The notes beneath the pieces were generated by a model, which saw nothing but the letters and a program-made list of their open reading frames with translations, ran no database searches and had not been told where the DNA came from. Below, piece by piece: positions 7,975 through 16,388 of a DNA stretch of 64,000 nucleotides (within the stretch, counting starts at the first letter, position 1; every line of letters begins with the position of its first letter). Origin of the DNA: DATARH01 sp963712835 (GTDB lineage Bacteria > Pseudomonadota > Alphaproteobacteria > ATCC43930 > CGMCC-115725); the NCBI GenBank assembly GCA_963712835.1, contig CAVQJJ010000011.1, positions 558,001 to 622,000 of the forward strand, in the 5' to 3' direction. Position numbers and translations under genes: made by a program.

Positions 7975-8994
7975 TCATCCACGGCTTTTCATGATCGGCC
8001 GTGCCTCACGAAATGACACGAGGCGGCCACGATCGCTGTCCCACAATGTGTAACGCAAGGCTCGGAACGCCGCACACAGGGTGAGCCTCGGCGCCGCCTG
8101 AAGCTCCACCGTCGCATTGTGGCATTCCTCAAGACGGTAGTTTGGGATGCGCGGGTTTAGATGATGGATATGGTGAAAGCCGATATTTCCGGTGAACCAT
8201 TGGAGGATACGGGGGAGGTGCAGATGGGACGTGCTTTTGAGCGAAGCGACGCCGAAATCCCAGCTTGCTTCAGGAGTCCACAAGGCGTGCTCGAAACGAT
8301 GTTGAATCGAGAATAGCCAGACCCCGACAATCGAAGCGCAGATCATGGTGGGCAGTTGCACCGCCACGACATTGCGATAGCCGAGGACGAGCCCCAAACC
8401 CCCGAGGAGGCCTGCCAAAGCGATGTTGGTCAGATAAACCGCGCGCCGCTCGCGCCGCCAGCTCCTGGTCGCGTCGAAAGGCGTCCGGTAAACGAGAATA
8501 AAAAGCACTGGCGGCAGCAACAGGTTTGCCACCAAGGGATGATTGGTGAGGCGGACGACCCCCCTTCGCCAGCGTCCGAAAGCTCGGTATTCCGCCACCG
8601 TCAGGCATGACGAATAAATGTCCAAGCCGCTTGCGGCGCGCCGGTCGAGGTTGTTCCAGCAGCCGTGATGGCGCGCATGCTGGCGCCGCCAAAAGGCGTA
8701 CGGGGTCAGCGTCATCAGGCTGCACAGCATGCCGATCAGGTCATTCGCCCGCTTCGACTCGAAGAACGAGCCGTGCCCGCAATCATGCTGGATGATGAAG
8801 ATACGGACGAGAAAACCGGCCGCGAGCAGCGATATCGGCAGCGCAATCCAGACCGAAACCCTCGCGCAAAGGTACATCGCGGCGCAAGTGGCGAAAAATC
8901 CTCCGAAGGATGTCGAAAGCTGCCCCAGGCTGCGTCCCAAGTTCGGCGCTTGAAAGGGCGTGCTCCCGGAGAGGATGGGATCGGTTTGTGGCAT
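7975..8994 (-). CDS. Membrane fatty acid desaturase (acyl-lipid type)
   Basis: A di-iron integral membrane desaturase of 339 residues that introduces double bonds into lipid acyl chains. All three histidine boxes are present: HDCGH (about 70-74), HARHH (105-109) and HHIHH (273-277), with QHRFEH near 230. Four or more membrane helices alternate with the boxes. The arrangement is that of the delta-12/omega-type acyl-lipid desaturases. It lies between pssA and psd, so membrane lipid remodelling is a common theme here. The nearby PAS kinase could be a membrane or oxygen sensor for it, which is inference. Confidence 0.9.
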   Translation of the reverse strand: MPQTDPILSGSTPFQAPNLGRSLGQLSTSFGGFFATCAAMYLCARVSVWIALPISLLAAGFLVRIFIIQHDCGHGSFFESKRANDLIGMLCSLMTLTPYAFWRRQHARHHGCWNNLDRRAASGLDIYSSCLTVAEYRAFGRWRRGVVRLTNHPLVANLLLPPVLFILVYRTPFDATRSWRRERRAVYLTNIALAGLLGGLGLVLGYRNVVAVQLPTMICASIVGVWLFSIQHRFEHALWTPEASWDFGVASLKSTSHLHLPRILQWFTGNIGFHHIHHLNPRIPNYRLEECHNATVELQAAPRLTLCAAFRALRYTLWDSDRGRLVSFREARPIMKSRG

Positions 8995-9343
8995 TGCTGC
9001 ACCCGTCTTTCATACACGCGACGTCTGTAACAAACGTCTTTTCATCCTCAACAGACCAAAGACGAAGGTGGATCGACAATTTTATTTTCGGCTGAAAGCA
9101 AGTGACGGCTAGTGGGCGGCCCGTCTGGATGAATCAAAAGTACCGGCTGGCATAAAGGGCCGAGTTTGCGCCAGCGTTCTCGAGGATTTTTTGACGCTGC
9201 CTTGGGCTTATTCCTGACCCGCGCTAATACGCCGATCGTAAGGGAACTCGCCCCGAATCCGCTTCCGGTGCAGAGCCGCCGACCCGAATGAGAGGGTCGG
9301 CTTTCCATCGTGAGCCGGACATTACGGCGACTTCAGGTCCCCG
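8995..9343. other. 349-base intergenic region with a hairpin
   Basis: No credible gene. A perfect 8-bp inverted repeat (9278-9285 with 9294-9301, loop GAATGAGA) lies about 45 bases beyond the psd stop and could help terminate psd transcription. It lacks a T-tract on the minus strand. The remainder should contain the desaturase promoter, which I cannot pinpoint. Confidence 0.4.
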
Positions 9344-10030
9344 CTAGTGGCTGAAACCTTCGCGCGGCGGCCCCGTCAACTCGCGGTCGGCGAGGACGGT
9401 CTCGCCGCCGACCATCCGCTGGCCGACGGCCACCAGCGGCACATAAGGCGGTGGCAGGTAAATATCGACCCGCGAGCCGAAGCGGATGATGCCGATCCGC
9501 TCGCCGGCGCCGACGCGCTGCCCGGCGATCAGCGGACAAACGATGCGCCGGGCGACGAGGCCGGCGATCAGCACGCAGGCGATATCCGGCCCCTCCGGCG
9601 CGCTGAGGCGCAGCGCCAGGCGCTCGTTGTGCTCGCTGGCTTTGTCGAGGCTCGCGTTGATGAAACGGCCGGGAGTGTAATGCCGGGCGGCGAGCGAACC
9701 GGCGAGCGGCGCGCGCGCGACATGCACGTCGAACAGGTTGAGGAAGATGCCGATCCGCGTCAGCGGGGCGGCGCCCATGTCGAGCTCGGGTGGCGCCGGC
9801 GCGGGCGCGATCGAGACGATGGTGCCGTCCGCCGGGCTGATGACGAGCCCCTCGCGCATCGGCGTCACGCGCCACGGGTCACGGAAGAAATAGACGATCC
9901 ACAGCGTGAGGATCAGCGCCAGCCATCCCGCCGGGCTCCACAGCAGAAACAGGATCAGCGTCACGACGATGCCGATCGCGACGAACTTCCAGCCGTCGGG
10001 ATGTATGGGGGCGACTATCTGGCGGAGCAT
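9344..10030 (-). CDS. psd: Phosphatidylserine decarboxylase proenzyme (short form)
   Basis: Converts phosphatidylserine to phosphatidylethanolamine at the inner membrane and works after PssA. The 228-residue product is the compact bacterial type: two N-terminal membrane helices, SPADGTIVSI, FLNLFDVHVAR, and the self-cleavage site G185-S186 in IIRFGSRVDIY, where the serine becomes the pyruvoyl group. I chose the ATG at 10030 (GAGG five bases upstream) over the GTG one codon earlier. The ribosome site touches the end of the nuclease-bearing repeat element at 10039. pssA usually follows directly; here 3.6 kb of other genes separates them. Confidence 0.95.
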   Translation of the reverse strand: MLRQIVAPIHPDGWKFVAIGIVVTLILFLLWSPAGWLALILTLWIVYFFRDPWRVTPMREGLVISPADGTIVSIAPAPAPPELDMGAAPLTRIGIFLNLFDVHVARAPLAGSLAARHYTPGRFINASLDKASEHNERLALRLSAPEGPDIACVLIAGLVARRIVCPLIAGQRVGAGERIGIIRFGSRVDIYLPPPYVPLVAVGQRMVGGETVLADRELTGPPREGFSH

Positions 10031-10038
10031 CACATCCT

Positions 10039-10446
10039 CGTCATTGCGAGGAGCGCGAAGCGCGACGCGGCAATCCCCGGCGGAGAAGCTTTCGGCGGTC
10101 GGTCAAATGTCATCAAACAAATCACGCCATGCCGGATTGAATGCTTCGATGAGCTTGATCTTTCGCGCCCGTGATCCCGCCTTGATCTGTTTTTCCCGAG
10201 GAATCGCACCGGAAATGTCTTGCGCCAATTCATAAACACAAGCTTCGACACGTTGTATCGGTTGGTAAAGCCTGGCGATAGCTTCTCGCGATGTTGGTAG
10301 ACCCGCGCTTTCAAGTTGCTCGTGACGCCCGTGTAGAAGACGGTGTGGTGCTGGTTTGTCAAAATGTAGACAGCGGGTTGCTTCGACATTGGGCGCCTAG
10401 TCAGCGGGAGATTGCTTTGCTTTGCTTCGCTTCGCTCGCAATGACG
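10039..10446. mobile_element. Nuclease-bearing palindromic repeat element (408 bp)
   Basis: Bounded by perfect 12-bp inverted termini, CGTCATTGCGAG (10039-10050) and CTCGCAATGACG (10435-10446). The left half (to about 10102) and right half (from about 10390) match the two halves of the 93-bp elements at 15331, 35969 and 44196. A GIY-YIG nuclease gene fills the centre exactly. The right terminus is partly repeated again at 10472-10483. No target duplication is evident. It lies in the 5' leader of psd. The idea that the nuclease mobilises the family is inference. Confidence 0.6.
10103..10389 (-). pseudogene. GIY-YIG nuclease, frameshifted as given
   Basis: Small one-domain GIY-YIG endonuclease (UPF0213/YhbQ-like). 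It starts MSKQPAVYILTN, with YTGVTSNLKARVYQH containing the catalytic Tyr/Arg region and HREKLSPGFTNRYNVSKLV. The frame then breaks; shifting by one base restores YELAQDISGAIPREKQIKAG, then SRARKIKLIEAFNPAWRDL and a stop at 10103. The region is 287 bases; 288 would give the usual 95-residue protein. The break sits at a TTT run (GTGTTTATG), where one lost T would explain everything (…KLVFYE…), so the gene may be intact in the cell. It lies inside the palindromic repeat element. Confidence 0.75.
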
Positions 10447-10490
10447 AGTGGCTCTACCGCCCTTCGCTGCGCTCGCAATGACGAGTGAAA

Positions 10491-12587
10491 TCACCGCCCT
10501 TCCCGTCGCCACGCGGCGATCAGCGCGCCGATCGCCAGAAGAAGCGCGGCGATGCCCGGCAAGAGCGGGGTCTCGGTGAACCCCGCAACGGTGTAGTCGC
10601 CGTTCTCGCGCAAGCCGAGCCAGCCGCCGCCCGCGGTCGCCCGGCCGGCGGCGACGCGGCGAATCTCGGGGATGCCGTCGGCGATCCAGAAGAGGCCGCC
10701 GCCGCTCGCCGAAACGATGGGCGCCAGTTTATCGGGCGTGGCGCGGACATCGGCAAATTCGATCGGGTTGAGCGGCCCGGCGGCGGCCAAGGCGGTGCGC
10801 GAGCCGTCGCTGACGCGGTAGAGACCCATCTGGCTCACCGTCAGCGTGCCGGTGCTGCGGCCACCCTCCTGCGGAATTAAATTGAGGGTCGAGGTCGTGC
10901 CGTCCGGCGCGGTCACCGTCACCGGCTTGTCATCGGGTTCGAGCGACTGGCGGGTCACCAGCAAGTGATCGCCGTCGATCGCGGCGCGCAAATCGTTCTC
11001 TTCGAGGTCGGGCTCCTTCATCAGCCAATAGGCGAGGCGGCGCAGCAGCTCGGCTTGCGGGCCGCCGCCCTCGAAGCCGCGCGCCCAGAGCCACATCTGG
11101 TCCGACAAAAGTTGCGCGACGCGGCCCTTGCCGATGCGGTCGAGCACCAGAAGCGGCTCGCCGTGATCGCCGGTCATCAGGGTCGTGCCGTGATGAACAC
11201 GCGCGTCGACCTGGCGGAACCAGCGGCCCCAGCTCGGCTCGCCGCCGGGCTTGCCGGCGCCGGCCAGGTCGTCGGTCACCGGATGCCGCCATCCGGAGGC
11301 GGTCAGTTCGGGCTTGAAACCTTCCTCCTCGACATTGCCGGTCGGCTCGGTCGGCAGAATTTCGCCGAGCGGCGTGCGGAAGAGGCTCATCGGCGTGCCG
11401 AAGCTGGGCCCGGTCGCTTCGAGCAGCGCCCCGCCGTTGCGCACGTAGTTGACCACGTTGTCGAGATAGGCCTGCGGGATCACTCCGCGCCGGCTGTAGC
11501 GGTCGAAGATGATGAGGTCGAACTCATCGAGCTTGACGTCGAACAGCTCGCGGATCGGAAAGGCGATCAGCGACAGCTCGCGGATCGGCGTGCCGTCCTG
11601 CTTGTCGGGCGGGCGCAGGATGGTGAAATGCACCAGATCGACCGACGGATCGGATTTGAGGATGTTGCGCCAGACGCGCTCCCCGGCGTGCGGCTCGCCC
11701 GAGACCAAGAGCACCTTGAGCCGGTCGCGCACCCCGTTGACGACGACCGCCGCGCGATTGTTGATGAGGGTCAGCTCTTGCGGCCCCGGCTCGACCGCCA
11801 GCTCGACGACATTCGGCCCGCCGTGATCGATCGGAATGGACAGCGGCACGTCCCGACCGACCGCCACGGACTGGGCATGCACGGGCCCGCCATCCTTGCG
11901 CCAAGTGAGCTGGGCATTTCCCTGTGGGGTGTCCTTACCCCCTGGTAAATCCTCGACCCGCACCGTCAGCGGCACGCTCTTGCCGACCAGCCCGAAGCTC
12001 GGCGCTTCCTTGACGACAAGCCGGCGGTCGGCTTCGCCGGGATGGCCCGACAGCAGCACATGAAGCGGAGCGCCGAGCTGTGCCGCGGCGGCCTTGACGT
12101 CGCCGGCCGGCACGTCGTGCACCTCGCCGTCGGTGATCATCACGACGCCCGCGAGGCGCTGACGCGGCACATCGGCGAGCTCGCGGTTGAGCGCGGTAAA
12201 GAGCCGCGTGCCGTCATCGTTCGCGCCGGGCGCCGGTCTACCGGCTCGCACGACACGGACATCGAGGTCGTGATCCTTCGCCAGCTGTTCTTGAACGGAT
12301 TTCAGGGCCGCCGCGCTGGCGGCGCTGCGGTCGCCGATGTCCTGGCTCGGCGACTCGTCGAGAACGATGACGGCGGTGTCGCGTTGCGGCGTGCGCTTTT
12401 CCCGCACCAGCGCCGGATTGGCGAGCACCGCCAGAAGAAGCGCGACCGCCGCGGCGCGCCACACAAGGCCGCGGCCCCGCCGCCACACGCCGAGCGCCAG
12501 GATCGCCAAGGCGACTAGCGCGAACGCGGCGATCGCGACCCACGGGATCAGCGGCGCGAAGGAAACGGTGAAGGCGCTGAAGCTCAT
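10491..12587 (-). CDS. Membrane-anchored vWA/glutamine-amidotransferase-like protein of the BatA/DUF4159 operon
   Basis: 698 residues, last gene of the MoxR-DUF58-DUF4159 operon. The N-terminus has two or three helices, then a large periplasmic region beginning DTAVIVLDESPSQDI, which resembles the start of a von Willebrand A fold. A class-I-amidotransferase-like middle segment follows (DLIIFDRYSRRGVIP, YVRNGGALLEATGP), and a C-terminal helix (LLPGIAALLLAIGALIAAW). The ATG at 12587 overlaps the DUF4159 stop (ATGA), so they are translationally coupled. Similar proteins close this operon in many alphaproteobacteria; their exact role is unknown, probably envelope-stress related or chaperone-like. 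Confidence 0.8.
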   Translation of the reverse strand: MSFSAFTVSFAPLIPWVAIAAFALVALAILALGVWRRGRGLVWRAAAVALLLAVLANPALVREKRTPQRDTAVIVLDESPSQDIGDRSAASAAALKSVQEQLAKDHDLDVRVVRAGRPAPGANDDGTRLFTALNRELADVPRQRLAGVVMITDGEVHDVPAGDVKAAAAQLGAPLHVLLSGHPGEADRRLVVKEAPSFGLVGKSVPLTVRVEDLPGGKDTPQGNAQLTWRKDGGPVHAQSVAVGRDVPLSIPIDHGGPNVVELAVEPGPQELTLINNRAAVVVNGVRDRLKVLLVSGEPHAGERVWRNILKSDPSVDLVHFTILRPPDKQDGTPIRELSLIAFPIRELFDVKLDEFDLIIFDRYSRRGVIPQAYLDNVVNYVRNGGALLEATGPSFGTPMSLFRTPLGEILPTEPTGNVEEEGFKPELTASGWRHPVTDDLAGAGKPGGEPSWGRWFRQVDARVHHGTTLMTGDHGEPLLVLDRIGKGRVAQLLSDQMWLWARGFEGGGPQAELLRRLAYWLMKEPDLEENDLRAAIDGDHLLVTRQSLEPDDKPVTVTAPDGTTSTLNLIPQEGGRSTGTLTVSQMGLYRVSDGSRTALAAAGPLNPIEFADVRATPDKLAPIVSASGGGLFWIADGIPEIRRVAAGRATAGGGWLGLRENGDYTVAGFTETPLLPGIAALLLAIGALIAAWRREGR

Positions 12588-15319
12588 TGCCCGAGCCGCT
12601 CCAGGATCGCCGGCACGTGCACCTGGTCGCTCTTGTAGTTGCCGGTCAGCACGTACATCACCAGGTTGACGCCGAAGCGATAGGCCATCTCGCGCTGCCG
12701 CTCGCCACCCGGCACGCACGGGAATTCCGGCTGGCCGCTGCCGTCGACCGCCCAAGCCCCCGCCCAATCATTGCCGCCGACGATGACGCTCGATACGCCG
12801 TCATTGACCCGATCCTCGGCCGGCTCGACCCAGACCTGGCCACCGTTCCAGCGCCCGGGAAATTCGTGCAGCAGATAGAACGACTTGGTCAGCACGTGGT
12901 CGGGCGGCACCGGCACCAGCGGCGGGATCTTCACGCCGCCGACAAGCGATTTGAGCTCCCCGGCCGACTCCGAGCCGCTGCCGTAAGGGCCGGGCGTCGT
13001 CTGGTCGGCATCACGCGTGTCGAAGAGGATCGTGCCGCCGGTCTCGATATAGCGGTTGATGCGCTCGACGGCCTGCGGCGACAGCGACGCCTGACCGGTG
13101 GTGACCGGCCAATAGAGCAGCGGGAAGAAGATCAGCTCGTCGTTCTCGATGTCGATCGCCATCGGCTCGGCGGTCTCAACCGCGGTGCGCTGCGCGAGAA
13201 TCCGCACCAGCCCCGCCATCCCGTCGCGGCTTTCGCTGTCGACCGCGTCGTTGCCGGTGCGCACATAGGCGAGGCGCAGCTCGGAGGTGGCGCGGATGAC
13301 GAAATCGTCGTCGGCATGCGCCGCGCCGGGCGTCGCCAGCACGAACAGCAGCAGCGCCGCCGCGGCGCCGCGCGATGCCCGTCCGCTGGGGCGCCGCAAC
13401 AACCCGCGCAGCCAATAACTGAGCAGCAGATCGATCAGCACGAGGATCAGCGCGGCGACCAGCAGCGGCGGACGGAGATCAGTCTCGATCTTGCGCGCGA
13501 ACGGCTCGCGCACGATCCCACCTGGCAGCGCGCCGATCGGCTTCAGCTCGGTAATGCCCGAGCCAAGGTTCAGCGCGCGCCGTGCATCGCTCGTTCCGTA
13601 GAAGCCCGGCGGGTGACGCGGCGAGGCAACCGCGGTGGCGATGTCCTTCGCCGAAATCGCCTGCGCCATCGGCGCGGCATGCTGCAGCCGGCCATAGCCG
13701 TCGAGCGTCTCCAGCGGCGGGAGCGCGGCGTCGCCGGTCTCCGCGACACCCTCGCTGATCGCCACAACGCGCCGCAGCATCTCGACGAAGAGGCCCGACA
13801 GGGCAAGGTTCGACCAGTCGGCGTTAGCGGTGGTGTGGACCAGCACGATCCAGCCCTTGCCCTGCTTTTCGGCGGTGACGAGCGGCGTGCCGTCGGCAAG
13901 CCGCGCCCAGGTCTTGCCCGCGAGGTCGGCATCGGGCTCGGCCAGCACCTGGCGCGACACGGTGACATCGCCCGGGATCGCGAGACCGGCGAATGGGCTT
14001 TCCGGAGGGAACGGCGCGAGCTTCGCCGGCTGCTCCCAACTCAGCGCGCCGCCGATCGTCCGGCCGCCCCGGCGCAGCCGCACCGGCAGCAGGTGATCCT
14101 CCTGCTCGGCGAGATGCGGCCCCGCAAATCGCAGCAGCACGCCGCCCGCCTCGATCCACTTGCGCACCGCCGCTTCCTCACCCGGCGAATCCGGGCCGGC
14201 GTCGGCATAGATCAACACCGCCAGCTGACGCTTCAGCAGCTCTTCCGCCGGGCCGCGGCGGATTTCGGTGAACGGATCGAGCGCGCGTTCCAGATAGTAG
14301 CTGTCGCTGAGCAGCGGCTGGTTGCCCGGGCTGGGGTTGGCGGCGATGCCCACCGGCCGGCGCCGCCAGCGCTCGTCGACCAGCAGCGTGCCGCCGGCCG
14401 AGTTCTCGCCTTCAATGTCGATAGCGGTGACGCGATTGCGCAGCTCGTTCGGCATCGCCAACTTGACCAGCGTGCTCGTGGCATTCGCATCGATCGTCGC
14501 GGTCTCGCGGGCGAGCAGCGCGCCATCTTCGGCGCTGCCGCGTACCGTGACGGTGCGCGGCAGCGCCGAGGGCAGCGTCTTCACCGCGACGGTCAGCTCC
14601 TTGCCGGCGCGGCCACCGGGGTCGCCGCTGGGCGCAATCAGCTTTGGCGCCTCGACCTGAGCCGCCGTCAGATAGCGGAAGCTGCCGCGGGCCGCGAGCG
14701 CCTTAGCGAAATCCGAAGCGGCGGCATCCTTAACGTCGTCGCTGATCCACACCGCCCCCGTCCCGCCCGATAGCGGCAGCGCGTCGAGCCGCGCCAGCGC
14801 CACCCTGCGGTCGACCGGCCACGGCTTTGGCGCGAGCGCATCGACGGCGGCGCGCGCGTCGGCGGCGCGCACCGGCTGCAGCAGCGGTGCGGGCTGGTCG
14901 GACGCGGGCGGCGCGGTGGTCAGCATCACGACCTGGCGGCCCTCGCGTTCGGCCTCGGCGAGCACGCCCAGCGCCGCGTTCTGTCGCGCCGGCCAGTCGT
15001 GCGCCGACGCCCAGCCATCGTCGATGACGAGGATCAGCGGGCCGGAGCCGGCGAGCGGCGCCTGCGGGTTCATCACCGGACGCGCCAAGCCGATAATGAC
15101 CAGCGCGGCGAGGAGGGTCCGCAACACGATCAGCCACAGCGGCGTGCGCGCCGGCGTCTCCTCGCGCGGGGTGAGCCCGAGCAGCAGGCGGAGCGCCGGA
15201 AACGGGATGCGCCGCGGCGCCGGTGGGGTCACGCGCAGCAACCACCAGATCACCGGCAGCGCCACCAGCGCGGTCAACAGCCAGGGCGAGGCGAAGGCCA
15301 GCGAGCCCAGCGACAACAT
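12584..15319 (-). CDS. BatA N-terminal / DUF4159 domain membrane protein
   Basis: 911 residues. The N-terminal BatA (aerotolerance) domain has helices at about 8-30 and 58-80, then ILVIDDGWASAHDW, a vWA-like strand. The central periplasmic part is long, with a helix near residue 640. The C-terminal third is DUF4159, with LRLAYVRTGNDAVDSE, IDIENDELIFFPLLYWP and GGTILFDTRDAD. The start at 15319 (MLSLGSLAFASPW) gives the standard BatA opening; an upstream extension would run into a dispersed repeat. It follows DUF58 and precedes the amidotransferase-like gene with a 4-base overlap. By analogy it forms a MoxR-controlled membrane complex. Confidence 0.88.
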   Translation of the reverse strand: MLSLGSLAFASPWLLTALVALPVIWWLLRVTPPAPRRIPFPALRLLLGLTPREETPARTPLWLIVLRTLLAALVIIGLARPVMNPQAPLAGSGPLILVIDDGWASAHDWPARQNAALGVLAEAEREGRQVVMLTTAPPASDQPAPLLQPVRAADARAAVDALAPKPWPVDRRVALARLDALPLSGGTGAVWISDDVKDAAASDFAKALAARGSFRYLTAAQVEAPKLIAPSGDPGGRAGKELTVAVKTLPSALPRTVTVRGSAEDGALLARETATIDANATSTLVKLAMPNELRNRVTAIDIEGENSAGGTLLVDERWRRRPVGIAANPSPGNQPLLSDSYYLERALDPFTEIRRGPAEELLKRQLAVLIYADAGPDSPGEEAAVRKWIEAGGVLLRFAGPHLAEQEDHLLPVRLRRGGRTIGGALSWEQPAKLAPFPPESPFAGLAIPGDVTVSRQVLAEPDADLAGKTWARLADGTPLVTAEKQGKGWIVLVHTTANADWSNLALSGLFVEMLRRVVAISEGVAETGDAALPPLETLDGYGRLQHAAPMAQAISAKDIATAVASPRHPPGFYGTSDARRALNLGSGITELKPIGALPGGIVREPFARKIETDLRPPLLVAALILVLIDLLLSYWLRGLLRRPSGRASRGAAAALLLFVLATPGAAHADDDFVIRATSELRLAYVRTGNDAVDSESRDGMAGLVRILAQRTAVETAEPMAIDIENDELIFFPLLYWPVTTGQASLSPQAVERINRYIETGGTILFDTRDADQTTPGPYGSGSESAGELKSLVGGVKIPPLVPVPPDHVLTKSFYLLHEFPGRWNGGQVWVEPAEDRVNDGVSSVIVGGNDWAGAWAVDGSGQPEFPCVPGGERQREMAYRFGVNLVMYVLTGNYKSDQVHVPAILERLGQ

Positions 15320-15330
15320 CACTATCCTGC

Positions 15331-15423
15331 CGTCATTGCGAGGCGCCGCCACGGCGCCGCGGCAATCCCCCCGCCCAGGTGCCCAAGGCGGCGAGAGATT
15401 GCTTCGCTGCGCTCGCGATGACG
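15331..15423. repeat. 93-bp palindromic element, copy 2
   Basis: Termini CGTCATTGCGAG (15331-15342) and CTCGCGATGACG (15412-15423; one mismatch to a perfect inverted repeat). The outer arms are followed by GCGGCAATC and GAGATTGCTTCGC blocks as in the other copies. It fills the gap between the DUF4159 and DUF58 genes. Confidence 0.85.
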
Positions 15424-15431
15424 AGGCATTT

Positions 15432-16388
15432 TCATTTCCGGCGGTCCGGCGCCAGGGCCGCGTGCAGCGCCAGTAGCGCCAGGGAAGGCGGCCGGTCGGT
15501 GCGATGGGTGCCGAACGACCAGCCGACCGCTTGCGTCATCGCCTGGAGCGCCGCGCGGTGCTCGCGAAACCGCCCGGCATAGGCGTCGCGGATCGTCTCG
15601 ACGCGGCTGACGAGCAGCTCGTCGCTCTCCTCGACCCCCTCGAAGCGCACGCGGCCATCGAACGGCAAATCCTCCTCGGCCGGGTCGACAATCTGCAGCA
15701 TGTGCCCGCCAAGGCCGGCGGCGGCGAACCCGGCGACGATCTTGTTGGTCGCGTCGAGCGGCCCGAGAAAATCGCCGATCAGCACCAGCTGCGCATGGCG
15801 CGGCAGATTTTCCATCGCCGGCAGGCCTTGACCGCCGGTTCCGCGGCGCTCGACCAGATCGACGAGGCGGGTCACCGCCGCCCGGCCGCTCATCGGCGTC
15901 ATTTCCCCGCCCAGTAGGCACAGCCGCTCGCCGCCGCGCACCAGGAGGCTCGCCAGCGCGACGAGGATCAGCTCGGCGCGGGCGCGCTTCGTCGACCAAT
16001 CGCCGCCCGGAACATAGGAGGCGGACGAGTAATCCATCGACGGGGAGGTGTCGCGCCACAGCCAGACGCTTTGCGCCGCCTCCCATTCGGTCTCGCGCAC
16101 GTAGAGGCGCTGGGACTTGGCGCTTTCACGCCAGTCGATGCGCACGGCGGCGTCGCCCGGCTCGTATTGGCGGAACTGCCAGAATGTCTCGCCCTGGCCA
16201 ACCCGGCGGCGCCCATGCACGCCTTGCGCGACGGTCGCGGCGATACGCTCGGCGGCGACCAGCAGCGGCGGCAGCGACGCCGCGCTTTCCTCGGCCCGGT
16301 GGCGAAGCGATCCAGGCGCCGTCAAGTCCCTCGGCCGTGGGCCAAGCGGCGGCACCCCCATGCGGCGGAGCGCGCGCGCAGAAATCAC
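15432..16388 (-). CDS. DUF58 domain protein
   Basis: 318 residues. The DUF58 signature is clear (GRRRVGQGETFWQFRQYEPG then DAAVRIDWRESAKSQRLYVR), followed by a vWA-like part with DTSPSMDYSS (MIDAS-type DxSxS). It overlaps the MoxR gene by four bases (ATGA), so it is translated with it. In other bacteria MoxR ATPases act on DUF58/vWA proteins in complex assembly or maturation. No signal peptide, so it is probably cytoplasmic. Confidence 0.92.
   Translation of the reverse strand: MISARALRRMGVPPLGPRPRDLTAPGSLRHRAEESAASLPPLLVAAERIAATVAQGVHGRRRVGQGETFWQFRQYEPGDAAVRIDWRESAKSQRLYVRETEWEAAQSVWLWRDTSPSMDYSSASYVPGGDWSTKRARAELILVALASLLVRGGERLCLLGGEMTPMSGRAAVTRLVDLVERRGTGGQGLPAMENLPRHAQLVLIGDFLGPLDATNKIVAGFAAAGLGGHMLQIVDPAEEDLPFDGRVRFEGVEESDELLVSRVETIRDAYAGRFREHRAALQAMTQAVGWSFGTHRTDRPPSLALLALHAALAPDRRK

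Noticed and set aside
10030..10512. A continuous 160-residue protein covering the nuclease region
   Set aside because: Its ends are translations of the repeat halves and its middle is out of frame; the true nuclease is the 95-residue frame with a one-base slip.
12587..14773. A 728-residue plus-strand frame opposite the DUF4159 gene
   Set aside because: Composition (Arg, Gln, His) is that of an antisense shadow, and the minus-strand gene has clear BatA and DUF4159 domains.
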